Below are positions 27,301 to 35,231 of a stretch of 51,176 bases of DNA, in pieces (within the stretch, counting starts at the first letter, position 1; every line of letters begins with the position of its first letter). The notes under the pieces are model-generated. The model was not told where the DNA came from. It did not search any database and saw nothing but the letters and a program-made list of their open reading frames with translations. Source of the stretch: Pseudomonas fluorescens (GTDB taxonomy: Bacteria > Pseudomonadota > Gammaproteobacteria > Pseudomonadales > Pseudomonadaceae). Both the position numbers and the translations under genes were made by a program. The stretch covers positions 422 through 51,597 of the forward strand of contig NZ_LACC01000034.1 of NCBI RefSeq assembly GCF_000967965.1, in the 5' to 3' direction.

Positions 27301-27385
27301 TGGTGCGGATGAAGAGACTCGAACTCTTACGCCTCGCGGCGCTGGAACCTAAATCCAGTGTGTCTACCAATTCCACCACATCCGC
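27301..27385 (-). tRNA. tRNA-Leu (TAG)
   Basis: 85 nt with the long variable arm of class II tRNAs. Acceptor GCGGATG / CATCCGC, anticodon stem CTGGA/TCCAG around TTTAGGT (anticodon TAG), encoded CCA at 27301-27303. It lies between the two tRNA-His copies. Confidence 0.97.
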
Positions 27386-27404
27386 GGGTGAAGCCTTTAA
27401 AGCA

Positions 27405-27434
27405 AAGGCGCCAGACTGTTAATCTGGCGCCTTT
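27405..27434 (-). terminator. Internal hairpin between tRNA-His (proximal) and tRNA-Leu
   Basis: Stem AAAGGCGCCAGA / TCTGGCGCCTTT, the same stem as the terminal hairpin at 27104 but with only TTTGC after it on the minus strand. It is likely a processing or attenuation site copied along with tRNA-His. Confidence 0.6.
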
Positions 27435-27441
27435 CGAAATA

Positions 27442-27518
27442 TGGGGTGGACGATGGGGATCGAACCCACGACAACGGGAGTCACAATCCCGTGCTCTACC
27501 AACTGAGCTACGCCCACC
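27442..27518 (-). tRNA. tRNA-His (GTG), proximal copy
   Basis: Identical in sequence to the copy at 27147-27223, including G-1 (27518) and encoded CCA (27442-27444). It also shares the same downstream hairpin, so it belongs to a roughly 110-bp duplicated unit. Confidence 0.97.
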
Positions 27519-27549
27519 ATATCGCGCTACTTGTGCCAAAGCTGCCTAA

Positions 27550-27626
27550 TGGCGCACCCGGCAGGACTCGAACCTGCGACCATCCGCTTAGAAGGCGGAT
27601 GCTCTATCCAGCTGAGCTACGGGCGC
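27550..27626 (-). tRNA. tRNA-Arg (TCT)
   Basis: 77 nt. Acceptor GCGCCCG / CGGGTGC with one G-T pair, anticodon loop CTTCTAA (TCT), GGTTCGAGTCC T-arm, encoded CCA at 27550-27552. First gene of the operon, about 115 nt downstream of the promoter. Confidence 0.97.
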
Positions 27627-27742
27627 CTTGTTAGCTGTAACCTTGGAGGACTACAAACTAAGTGCTTTCCAGTCTCGCAGAATCGTAATCCCGCTCAACC
27701 TTCCTAACCAGTGCTAGGCTGTGCCCGACAAGTGCGACGAAT

Positions 27743-27769
27743 AGTATAGAGCCACCCGAAGGTCGTCAA
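27743..27769 (-). promoter_or_regulatory. Promoter of the tRNA operon
   Basis: On the minus strand TTGACG (27764-27769) and TATACT (27743-27748) are separated by 15 bp (16 if TTTGAC is taken), the usual strong stable-RNA promoter look. The next recognisable gene downstream is tRNA-Arg. Confidence 0.65.
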
Positions 27770-27900
27770 ATCCTTTTTAAAAAAAATTCATTTAATTAAA
27801 GGAGTTAGGGGAATTTGCAGACCAAGCGCCTTTGCCCTCACCGCACGACATGCGAGAATGCGTTCTCTTTTTTTCCCCTCTCGATGGTTAATCACGCGCA

Positions 27901-28755
27901 ATGACTGCACAACTTATCGACGGCAAATCGATCGCCGCCAGCCTGCGCCAGCAGATCGCCCAACGTGTCACCGAGCGTCGCCAGCAAGGCCTGCGCACGC
28001 CCGGCCTTGCGGTGATCCTGGTCGGCAGCGATCCTGCCTCTCAGGTTTATGTCTCGCACAAGCGTAAAGACTGTGAAGAGGTCGGCTTTCTATCCCAAGC
28101 CTATGACCTGCCTTCCGAAACCACTCAAGAAGCGCTGACCGAGCTGATCGATCGCCTGAACGACGATCCTGCAATCGACGGCGTTCTGCTTCAGCTTCCG
28201 CTTCCCGAACACCTTGACGCCTCCAGGCTGCTGGAACGCATTCGTCCGGATAAAGACGTCGACGGTTTCCATCCTTATAACGTCGGTCGCCTGGCCCAGC
28301 GTATCCCGCTGCTGCGCCCCTGCACCCCCAAAGGCATCATGACCCTGCTGGAAAGCACCGGTGTCGACCTTTACGGGATGGATGCCGTGGTTGTCGGCGC
28401 GTCCAATATCGTTGGCCGCCCGATGGCCATGGAATTGCTGCTGGCCGGTTGCACCGTGACCGTCACCCACCGCTTTACCAAGGACCTGGCCGGTCATGTC
28501 GGCCGTGCGGACCTGGTTGTTGTCGCCGCTGGCAAGCCGGGCCTGGTCAAGGGCGAATGGATAAAGGAAGGCGCAATCGTGATCGATGTCGGCATCAACC
28601 GTCAGGACGACGGCAAGCTGGTCGGTGACGTGATCTACGAAACCGCCCTGCCCCGCGCCGGCTGGATCACTCCGGTACCGGGCGGCGTAGGCCCGATGAC
28701 CCGTGCCTGCCTGCTGGAAAACACCCTTTACGCCGCTGAAACCCTGCACAGCTGA
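27901..28755 (+). CDS. folD: Bifunctional methylene-THF dehydrogenase / methenyl-THF cyclohydrolase FolD
   Basis: 284 residues, the usual length. Family signatures: YVSHKRKDCEEVG with the catalytic Lys, DGVLLQLPLPEHLD, PDKDVDGFHPYNVG, the NADP site VVGASNIVGRPMA and PVPGGVGPMTRA near the end. It interconverts 5,10-methylene-THF and 10-formyl-THF in one-carbon metabolism. It faces away from the tRNA operon and ends at a strong terminator. Confidence 0.98.
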   Translation: MTAQLIDGKSIAASLRQQIAQRVTERRQQGLRTPGLAVILVGSDPASQVYVSHKRKDCEEVGFLSQAYDLPSETTQEALTELIDRLNDDPAIDGVLLQLPLPEHLDASRLLERIRPDKDVDGFHPYNVGRLAQRIPLLRPCTPKGIMTLLESTGVDLYGMDAVVVGASNIVGRPMAMELLLAGCTVTVTHRFTKDLAGHVGRADLVVVAAGKPGLVKGEWIKEGAIVIDVGINRQDDGKLVGDVIYETALPRAGWITPVPGGVGPMTRACLLENTLYAAETLHS

Positions 28756-28787
28756 GTTTCAACGCGGACACTGACAGCGTGACGATG

Positions 28788-28815
28788 AACCCCGCCCCCT
28801 GGCGGGGTTTTTTTT
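28788..28815 (+). terminator. Terminator of folD
   Basis: AACCCCGCC / GGCGGGGTT stem with a CCCT loop followed directly by six more T, 33 nt after the folD stop. Confidence 0.93.
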
Positions 28816-28993
28816 GCCTGCAAAACGACCTCGACCACCCGACGGAAAATGACTTTTTTTTCATGTTTCTCAGGACTTTCACCTGTTACTTGATCAACCA
28901 TCGACAGTTATTCAGCCATACTCCAGAATGTCGCGCTTTTTACGAAATAGCCCGTTACAAAACGGCTTATCAACACCTTATGAGTCTGCCAGC

Positions 28994-29932
28994 GTGAAAA
29001 TCCGTCTTTCCATCCTGAGCCTATTTTTTGCAGTTACAGGGACTTTCATCACGCCAATCGCCAACGCTGGCGAAACCACCGCAGCCCCGCGAGATACTTC
29101 ACATCTCAAGATCGCTTCCGGCAGCGCCCTGCTCGTGGATATGCAGACCAATAAAGTCATCTACGCCAGCAATCCTGACGTGGTCGTCCCCATCGCTTCA
29201 GTCAGCAAGCTGATGACGGGCCTGGTGGTGGTTGAAGCCCGCCAGAACATGGACGAATACATCAATATCAACATCAGCGACACGCCGGAAATGAAAGGTG
29301 TGTACTCGCGGGTCAAGCTCAACAGCGAAATGCCGCGCCGGGAAATGCTGCTGATCGCCTTGATGTCATCGGAAAACCGCGCCGCCGCGAGCCTGGCGCA
29401 CCACTATCCAGGTGGCTACGCCGCGTTTATCGCCGCGATGAACGCCAAGGCCAAGGCGCTGGGCATGACCAACACCCACTTCGTCGAGCCCACCGGCCTG
29501 TCGCCGCGCAACGTATCCACCGCCCGCGACCTGAGCAAACTGCTGGTCGCTGCACACAGGTACCCATTGTTGACCGAGCTGAGTACCACCAAGGAAAAAA
29601 CCGTGTCGTTCCGCAAGCCCAACTACAGCCTGGGTTTCCGCAACACCGACCATCTGGTCAACAAAGCGAACTGGAACATCGAGCTGACCAAGACCGGTTT
29701 CACCAACGAGGCTGGTCACTGCCTGGTGCTGGTGACACATATGGCGAATCGCCCGGTTACGCTGGTGATCCTCGACGCCTACGGCAAGTACACCCACTTT
29801 GCCGATGCCACGCGAATTCGCAACTGGGTCGAAACCGGGCACAGTGCTGACGTGCCCTCTGTGGCCCTGCAGTACAAATCGGACAAGAACCTCAAGCAAC
29901 GCCAAAGCGGCGTGGTTGAAGCCTCGAAGTAA
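28994..29932 (+). CDS. pbpG: D-alanyl-D-alanine endopeptidase (PBP7)
   Basis: 312 residues from a GTG at 28994, chosen because it begins directly with the signal peptide (KIRLSILSLFFAVTGTFITP, cleavage near ANA-G26). An ATG at 28928 would add 22 polar residues before it. Serine penicillin-recognising motifs are complete: S69-V-S-K72, SEN in MSSENRAA and KTG in LTKTGFTNEAG. Low-molecular-weight PBPs of this class cut cross-links between peptidoglycan strands in the periplasm. It stands alone between two terminators. Confidence 0.93.
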   Translation: MKIRLSILSLFFAVTGTFITPIANAGETTAAPRDTSHLKIASGSALLVDMQTNKVIYASNPDVVVPIASVSKLMTGLVVVEARQNMDEYININISDTPEMKGVYSRVKLNSEMPRREMLLIALMSSENRAAASLAHHYPGGYAAFIAAMNAKAKALGMTNTHFVEPTGLSPRNVSTARDLSKLLVAAHRYPLLTELSTTKEKTVSFRKPNYSLGFRNTDHLVNKANWNIELTKTGFTNEAGHCLVLVTHMANRPVTLVILDAYGKYTHFADATRIRNWVETGHSADVPSVALQYKSDKNLKQRQSGVVEASK

Positions 29933-29949
29933 CAAATCGGCAACGCACG

Positions 29950-29978
29950 AAAAGCCCCGATCATTCGGGGCTTTTTTT
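29950..29978 (+). terminator. Terminator of pbpG
   Basis: AAAAGCCCCGA / TCGGGGCTTTT stem with a T-run, 17 nt after pbpG. With A-run and T-run flanking, it can also serve the convergent minus-strand gene ending at 29989. Confidence 0.92.
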
Positions 29979-29988
29979 CGCCCGACAT

Positions 29989-30204
29989 TCAGTCGTTGGG
30001 CAACGGCATCTGGTCGTCATCCGGGATACCGTCGCCGGTGCTTGGATCTCTCCAACCCTTCGGCTTTTCAGTGGGCACCACCGTTGGCCGCGCCAGAGGG
30101 TCCCTCAACGGGCTGTCGGGATCCATCACTGGATCGGTGCTTTGCTCGGGGGTTGTGGGGACAGTTTCCGGACGTTTGTCGTCGAAACTGGAATCGGTAG
30201 ACAT
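29989..30204 (-). CDS. Small Pro/Asp-rich hypothetical protein (71 aa)
   Basis: Start at 30204 (MSTDSSFDDKRPE), with GGAGG 5 nt upstream, rather than the in-frame ATG four codons earlier that would lie before this site. Rich in Asp and Pro with repeated DP steps (DPVMDPDSPLRDPLARP); no hydrophobic segment, predicted disordered. It ends facing the pbpG terminator. It follows a similar small protein gene 17 nt upstream, so they are probably co-transcribed. Function unknown. Confidence 0.7.
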   Translation of the reverse strand: MSTDSSFDDKRPETVPTTPEQSTDPVMDPDSPLRDPLARPTVVPTEKPKGWRDPSTGDGIPDDDQMPLPND

Positions 30205-30221
30205 ACGCACCTCCATTGGAC

Positions 30222-30428
30222 CTAAGGCTTCAGATTACCCAGTGGATCATAGGGCTTGGCCGGAGCCTTGGGGTTGTCACCCGGTTTCACGTCCCTCGGT
30301 GCCTTGGCGGGCCCGATCGGGTCGACCTGAGGATCGGCAAGGTCCGGGGAATCGGGATCGAAACCCAGCTCATTGCCAGACGAGTGTTCAGCCGAGTGCG
30401 GACCGACGGGCGTTTTGGAATGAGCCAT
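30222..30428 (-). CDS. Small Pro/Asp-rich hypothetical protein (68 aa)
   Basis: ATG at 30428 has a perfect AGGAGG 6 nt upstream. Composition is like that of its downstream neighbour: DPDSPDLADPQVDPIGP and DPLGNLKP, no Cys, no membrane segment, likely disordered. The shared DPxxP-like pattern suggests an old duplication, though alignable sequence is short. Function unknown. Confidence 0.7.
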   Translation of the reverse strand: MAHSKTPVGPHSAEHSSGNELGFDPDSPDLADPQVDPIGPAKAPRDVKPGDNPKAPAKPYDPLGNLKP

Positions 30429-30445
30429 GGGTGCCTCCTGATCTC

Positions 30446-30468
30446 GGCCCGAAGTAATGTTTCGGGCC
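30446..30468 (-). terminator. Hairpin between the C39-like lipoprotein and the 68-aa gene
   Basis: 8-bp inverted repeat GGCCCGAA / TTCGGGCC with a 7-nt loop and no T-run. It may end the upstream transcript or shape the leader of the 68-aa gene, whose ribosome site starts about 7 nt beyond it. Confidence 0.35.
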
Positions 30469-30522
30469 CTTAAGATCAGAGGCTGGCGATGGGCGATGGT
30501 GCCCGGCGGGTGACCAACGGAC

Positions 30523-31197
30523 TTACTGGCTGGCCAGGGCTTTTTTCGCCCTGGCGGCGGCCTGCTCCTGACCGGCCTGGGCCAGATCGTTGGCGGCCTT
30601 GAGCCAACGCTGCTGATCGACCTGGGCCGGGATTTGCGTCGGATTCTGGATCAGCACGGCCCACCCTCCGGCGTCCTTGAACGCCGACTCGAAGGAGCTG
30701 AAGCTCATCAGCTCGCGGTGATTCATCCCGGCCCGCAGCAGGACCGTCTGCTTCTGGCGGTTGTAGCCGGCCAGAATGGCGTAACGCGGTTCGGCCCACA
30801 TGGCCGAGCCTTCGGTAAAGCGCACCATCACCGGATAACCGGCGGCGACTTGGGTCAACAAGGCCGCAAGGTTGCTGTCCAGGGGATAAACGACCATCCC
30901 GTACTCGCGGGCCAGGTTCTGCATGTTCTGTTGTAACTGGGCTTCGCCCCCCGGCAAATGCAAGGGTTTGTCGAGCAGCCCCGGGGTAATCACGATGCCC
31001 TGCTGGGACAGCATGCTGGCCAGCACTTGCGGCCCGCTTTGGTATGCATCGCCCCGGTAGAACCGGCCGCTGAGTTCGACTCGCTCCGGCAAGCGCTTGA
31101 TCTCGGGCGCAACGCTCCCGGCACAGCCCACCAGGCTTGCCACGCAACCGGCGATCAGCATGGTCGACAAAATTCGAGAAAATACCCGCACCATCAT
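30523..31197 (-). CDS. C39-like peptidase-fold lipoprotein without catalytic Cys
   Basis: 224 residues. Lipobox SLVGC with C25. The segment FYRGDAYQSGPQVLASMLSQ aligns with the papain-like C39 motif in which QCGP carries the nucleophile; here S54 replaces Cys. The later PRYAILAGYN segment aligns with the usual H-Y-V/A-V-x-G-Y strand and has R138 where the catalytic His normally stands. The protein thus keeps the fold but probably not the thiol-protease chemistry. The two adjacent ATGs at 31197 and 31194 cannot be told apart. Possible role: peptide or C-terminus binding in the periplasm; unproven. Confidence 0.65.
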   Translation of the reverse strand: MMVRVFSRILSTMLIAGCVASLVGCAGSVAPEIKRLPERVELSGRFYRGDAYQSGPQVLASMLSQQGIVITPGLLDKPLHLPGGEAQLQQNMQNLAREYGMVVYPLDSNLAALLTQVAAGYPVMVRFTEGSAMWAEPRYAILAGYNRQKQTVLLRAGMNHRELMSFSSFESAFKDAGGWAVLIQNPTQIPAQVDQQRWLKAANDLAQAGQEQAAARAKKALASQ

Positions 31198-31436
31198 CTC
31201 TCTCTTGTTCAGGTTCAGACGCCAGGCAATCCCATTCCCGGCTTGGTCGTCGATCATAGGTCGCCGCGCCGCTACGGTATAGCTCTAAACGGTAGTGGAG
31301 TGAATTCGATAGAGCGAACTGGTTGGTGACAGACGACTTTCGGTCAATAGCCTGAAATGCAGCAACGGCTAGACTGTTCCCTGAAGAGATGATAGCGAAG
31401 CGTGAGTGCCCAAAGAAGGGCAAAGAGGAGGCACAG

Positions 31437-31604
31437 ATGAGCCTGACCATGATCATAGTAATGTTGGTTTGCGGCTGGCTGGCGGTAGCCGCCGCCATGC
31501 TGTGGGGCGTGCTGCGCATTACTCGCCGCCACCATCACCCTGTCCAGCCAGCCCCTGCGCCAGAAGCGGACGAGACGTCGAACCAACACGCCAACGCTCA
31601 CTGA
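31437..31604 (+). CDS. Small single-pass membrane protein (55 aa)
   Basis: ATG at 31437 preceded by AGAGGAGG. One hydrophobic helix (LTMIIVMLVCGWLAVAAAML) is followed by a basic, His-rich stretch (RITRRHHHP) and an acidic Pro-rich tail, so it is probably an N-out/C-in membrane protein. Earlier in-frame ATG at 31389 lacks a ribosome site. Function unknown. A terminator follows. Confidence 0.65.
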   Translation: MSLTMIIVMLVCGWLAVAAAMLWGVLRITRRHHHPVQPAPAPEADETSNQHANAH

Positions 31605-31627
31605 CACCACCTTTATCCGATACCAAC

Positions 31628-31672
31628 AAAAACGGCCGCCTGCACTCCTTGGAGTCCAGGCGGCCGTTTCTA
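31628..31672. terminator. Bidirectional terminator
   Basis: Long near-perfect hairpin: AAACGGCCGCCTG / CAGGCGGCCGTTT outer stem plus ACTCC/GGAGT inner stem. It lies between the 55-aa gene and the convergent TerC gene. Confidence 0.88.
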
Positions 31673-31682
31673 TTAGCGTGGG

Positions 31683-32432
31683 TTAAGCCTCAGTGGCCAC
31701 CTGCTTCTGCCTGGCCCGGCGGGACATCATGTTCAACACCTCGATCGAAGCCGAGAATGCCATGGCCGCATAGACGTAGCCTTTCGGTACATGGGCGCCG
31801 AAGCCTTCGGCGATCAGCGTCATGCCGATCATGATCAGGAAGCCCAGGGCCAGCATCACCACCGTCGGATTGTCGTTGATGAACTTGGCCAGCGGATCAG
31901 CCGCCAGCAACATCACCAGTACCGACACCACCACCGCGATCACCATGATCGGCAAATGCTCGGTCATGCCGACAGCGGTAATGATGCTGTCGATGGAGAA
32001 CACCATGTCCAGCATCAGGATCTGACCGATCGCGGCAGCGAAGCCCAGGGTCACGGTCGAGGTCGCCGACTTCGGATCTTCCGGTGCCGGGTCCATGCTG
32101 TGATGGATCTCGGTGGTTGCCTTCCACAACAGGAACAGGCCACCGGCAATCAGGATCATGTCTTTCCAGGAAAACGCGTGGCCGAGAATCTCGATCACCG
32201 GTGCGGTCAACTGGACGATGAACGCGATGGTGCTCAGCAAGCCCAGACGCAGGATCAACGCCATGCCGATACCAATGCGCCGAGCCCGCTGTCGATTGTG
32301 CAAGGGCAGCTTGTTGGTCAGGATCGAGATGAAGATCAGGTTATCGATGCCGAGCACGATCTCCATCACAATCAGGGTGGCAAGGGCGACCCAGGCGGTG
32401 GGGCTGGCGGCAAGTTGTAAAAGGTAGTCCAT
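31683..32432 (-). CDS. TerC family integral membrane protein
   Basis: 249 residues with about seven hydrophobic helices. The two acidic membrane motifs of the family are visible: MEIVLGIDNLIF near residue 24 and LDMVFSIDSI near 141. TerC-type proteins are linked to metal (manganese) efflux or tellurite resistance; which applies here cannot be told. No riboswitch-like leader was recognised in the short upstream gap. The small lipoprotein gene lies just upstream, 29 bp away, same strand. Confidence 0.88.
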   Translation of the reverse strand: MDYLLQLAASPTAWVALATLIVMEIVLGIDNLIFISILTNKLPLHNRQRARRIGIGMALILRLGLLSTIAFIVQLTAPVIEILGHAFSWKDMILIAGGLFLLWKATTEIHHSMDPAPEDPKSATSTVTLGFAAAIGQILMLDMVFSIDSIITAVGMTEHLPIMVIAVVVSVLVMLLAADPLAKFINDNPTVVMLALGFLIMIGMTLIAEGFGAHVPKGYVYAAMAFSASIEVLNMMSRRARQKQVATEA

Positions 32433-32461
32433 GGGTCAGTCCTGACTCGTTGTAATACGGT

Positions 32462-32704
32462 TTAGATTTCCTGGGAGGAAGATTCGGTTTTTTCCGATTC
32501 TTTTTCCGATGATTCTTTTTTGCTGATCAACCCGCTGGTGGCGTCACTGAGTGCTTGCTCGGCGGCCTTGTGGGTATCGTCAATCGCCTGTTTGGCGCTT
32601 TCGGCAGCCTTGCCCATCAATTGTTGCGCGCTTTTCTCGGCCTGGTCGCAACCGGCCAGTACCAGTAAAGACGTGATCAACAGTGCCGTGGCTTTAAGCT
32701 TCAT
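32462..32704 (-). CDS. Small lipoprotein, helical, Ser/Glu-rich tail (80 aa)
   Basis: Lipobox LVLAGC with C19. After it comes an amphipathic Ala/Lys/Gln helix (EKSAQQLMGKAAESAKQAID) and a charged tail of Lys, Glu and Ser. It resembles small periplasmic anchored helical proteins common in pseudomonads. It starts divergently from nhaR and precedes terC by 29 bp, so the two may share a promoter. Function unknown. Confidence 0.75.
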   Translation of the reverse strand: MKLKATALLITSLLVLAGCDQAEKSAQQLMGKAAESAKQAIDDTHKAAEQALSDATSGLISKKESSEKESEKTESSSQEI

Positions 32705-32839
32705 GATGCTTTCCTCGATAGAACGAACGGGACCTAAACGATGGCCCGTTGATAGCGATGCATTCTAGGGAAATGAATACTTCAGGAAAATTCGTATTTT
32801 CAGCGGTTATACTTCGATTTTTACGAAGTGTTAGACACC

Positions 32840-33739
32840 ATGCTCAACTATCGGCAATTGCATTACTTCTGGGTGGTGGCCAAGACCGGCAGCATCGTGC
32901 GTGCCTGCGAGCAGCTCAATCTCACGCCACAAACCATCAGCGGGCAGATTTCATTACTGGAACAGACCTTTGGCATTGAATTGTTCCGGCGCGTCGGACG
33001 GCAACTCGAACTGACCGAGGCCGGCCGCCAGGCCCTGCCCTACGCTGAACAAATGTTCCAGCTCGGTGGCGAACTGGAACTGATGCTGCGGGCACAACCC
33101 AATGAACAGCAGATCCTGTTTCGCGTCGGCGTGGCCGACGTGGTGCCCAAGTCCATCGTCTATCGCCTGATTGCACCGACCATGGAACTGAGCGAACCGC
33201 TACGCATCACGTGCCGCGAAGACAAGCTTGAACGTTTGTTGGCCGACCTGGCGATCCAGCGCCTGGACCTGGTGATCTCCGACAGCCCGATGCCGTCGCA
33301 CCTGGACATCAAGGGCTACAGCCAGAAACTTGGTGAGTGCGGGATCAGCTTCTTCGCCACCCCGGAACTGGCGGCACGTTATGGACACGACTTTCCGCGC
33401 AACCTGCACGGTGCGCCGCTGTTGATTCCCGGGCCGGAAACCGTGGTGCGCAGCCGCTTGCAACGCTGGTTCGCCGAGCAGCAGATCCAGCCAAAAATTG
33501 TCGGTGAGTTCGACGACAGCGCCCTGATGCAGGCCTTCGGCCAATCCGGCAGCGGAATCTTCATTGGCCCGAGCGTGATTGCCGATGAAGTGCAACGCCA
33601 GTATGGCGTGGAGGTGATTGGCCAGACCGACGCGGTGAGCGAGTCGTTCTATGCCATCTCAGTGGAACGCAAGGTCAAGCACCCCGGCATTGTCGCCATT
33701 ACCGAAGGTGCCCGACGCGAGCTGTTTACAGCGCTGTAA
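32840..33739 (+). CDS. nhaR: LysR-family regulator NhaR
   Basis: 299 residues from the ATG at 32840 (MLNYRQLHYFWVVAKTGSIV); a GTG four codons earlier is possible. The winged helix-turn-helix covers residues 1-60 (ACEQLNLTPQTISGQISLLE), and the C-terminal effector-binding domain is intact. The opening matches NhaR, which in E. coli senses sodium and controls nhaA. No nhaA is in the window. It is divergent from the small lipoprotein and TerC genes, which are plausible targets by analogy only. Confidence 0.85.
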   Translation: MLNYRQLHYFWVVAKTGSIVRACEQLNLTPQTISGQISLLEQTFGIELFRRVGRQLELTEAGRQALPYAEQMFQLGGELELMLRAQPNEQQILFRVGVADVVPKSIVYRLIAPTMELSEPLRITCREDKLERLLADLAIQRLDLVISDSPMPSHLDIKGYSQKLGECGISFFATPELAARYGHDFPRNLHGAPLLIPGPETVVRSRLQRWFAEQQIQPKIVGEFDDSALMQAFGQSGSGIFIGPSVIADEVQRQYGVEVIGQTDAVSESFYAISVERKVKHPGIVAITEGARRELFTAL

Positions 33740-34886
33740 CCTCTTCGCGCGGCTTGAAGGTCATCAGGGCGATGGCCAGCAGTATCGAAGCCAGAATGAA
33801 AGCGGCGGCCGCAAAGCCAAGGCCTTGCAGGCCAACACTGTCGATCACCCGGCCACCGATCATCGCGCCCAGACCGATACCGAGGTTGCCCCCGGCGATG
33901 TTCAACGACGCGGCAAACGCCGGGGCTTCGGGCGCAGCTTTCATCAGGCGCACATGGCTGACCAGGAACAACGCCGCCTGGGTCACGCCCCAGATGCCCA
34001 TCGCCGCCGCCAGACCGAGCGGCGAATGGATGTTCGGCACCAGCGCCACCAGGCCGGCAATCATGAATGCACAGAACATCATCGACGCCATCAGCGGATG
34101 ACGATCCACCGCCCGGCCACCCAGGGAGTTACCGATCAGCCCGACCGCGCCGAAGCCCATCAGGCACCAGCCAACCACAGTGCCGTTGAACCCGGCCAGT
34201 CGTTCAAGGATGTCCGCCAGATAGGTGTACGCGGTGAACATGCCGCTGAACACAATCACTGACAGCAGCACGTGACCGAGCATCAGCGGGCTGCGCAGGA
34301 TCTTGAACTGCGAGCGAAAGCTCACCTGATGCTGGTGCAGGTCGGTCTTGGGCAGATAGATAAACAGCAGCAACGCCTTGGCAAAGGCGATGACCGCCAG
34401 AATCGCGAAGGCACTGCGCCAGCCAAACGCATCGGAAATCAGCGTGCCCACGGGAATGCCGAATACCGTAGCGCAAACGATGCCGAAGCCGATCTTGGCG
34501 ATGGCGCGACCGGCGTAATCCGGCCCGACGATGTCCACCGCCGTTTCGCTGGCCAAGGCCCAGAACACCGGCAGCCCCAGCGCCGGGATCAAGCGGGCAA
34601 ACGCCATCACCCAGATATTCGGCGCCAGCGCCGCGAGCGTGTTGGCCAGGCCGAACATGATCAGCACCGAGATGAACAGCTTGCGGCGCTCGAAGCGAGC
34701 GAAATACGCCGTCAGGAACGGCCCGAACGCGGCCACGGTGAAAGCAAACAGGGTCACCAGCAAACCGGCCTGCGGGATGCTGACCTCCAGGTCCCGGGCG
34801 ATAGCTGGCAACAGGCCAACGATGATGAATTCCGTGGTCAGCACCGTGAAGCCGGCGGCGGACAACAGAAGAATGGGCAACAGCAT
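33726..34886 (-). CDS. MFS transporter, DHA1-type (AraJ/sugar-or-drug efflux group)
   Basis: 386 residues from the ATG at 34886 (GGAG 7 nt upstream), with about twelve membrane helices. The loop ARFERRKLFISVLIMFGLAN after helix 2 is the MFS motif A, and GIPVGTLISDAFGWRSAF fits motif C-type antiporter signatures of DHA1 exporters. Substrate cannot be read from sequence. The gene is convergent with nhaR and their last 14 bases overlap. An in-frame extension to 35036 is rejected as having no membrane logic. Confidence 0.85.
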   Translation of the reverse strand: MLLPILLLSAAGFTVLTTEFIIVGLLPAIARDLEVSIPQAGLLVTLFAFTVAAFGPFLTAYFARFERRKLFISVLIMFGLANTLAALAPNIWVMAFARLIPALGLPVFWALASETAVDIVGPDYAGRAIAKIGFGIVCATVFGIPVGTLISDAFGWRSAFAILAVIAFAKALLLFIYLPKTDLHQHQVSFRSQFKILRSPLMLGHVLLSVIVFSGMFTAYTYLADILERLAGFNGTVVGWCLMGFGAVGLIGNSLGGRAVDRHPLMASMMFCAFMIAGLVALVPNIHSPLGLAAAMGIWGVTQAALFLVSHVRLMKAAPEAPAFAASLNIAGGNLGIGLGAMIGGRVIDSVGLQGLGFAAAAFILASILLAIALMTFKPREEVTAL

Positions 34887-35231
34887 GCAAAACTCCAGAA
34901 AACGAAAACACCAGCGATAGCCCGAAGGCCCACTGGCAGACATGAAAATGAGGATGGCGAATCTTAACAGAGTGTTTTCGGATGCGGTTGCTCGAACCTG
35001 CCTATCTCGTTGAATGCCAGGGTGGCAGTTCGTCACAGGTCTGAAAGATAGCTCCTACGCTGTGATAAAGTCCGCGCCCTTTGTGGCGAGGGAGCTTGCT
35101 CCCTCGCCACAGGAATCAGCGCTGGCATTAGCCCCGTGTTCCCCTCTCGGTTTCCCGCCTGCGGCCTGCCCTGCTTGTTGCTGCAACGGCGGCGAAACCA
35201 TGCACTTATAAAAAACCAGAGATGCCGTTTT
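34887..35231. other. Divergent gap between the MFS gene and sstT
   Basis: 345 bases between divergently transcribed genes. It holds a single REP palindrome (35082-35111). The sequence after it (35112-35231) has no recognisable promoter boxes or gene. The ribosome site for sstT is weak. Confidence 0.5.
35082..35111. repeat. Single REP-type palindrome
   Basis: Perfect palindrome TGTGGCGAGGGAGC-TT-GCTCCCTCGCCACA. It is a shorter, different form from the REP doublets further right, and is common in fluorescens-group genomes. Confidence 0.85.

Noticed and set aside
30476..31519. 347-codon minus-strand frame over the C39-like lipoprotein gene
   Set aside because: Arg/Gly-rich product with no domains; the neighbouring frame shows lipobox and C39-like motifs.
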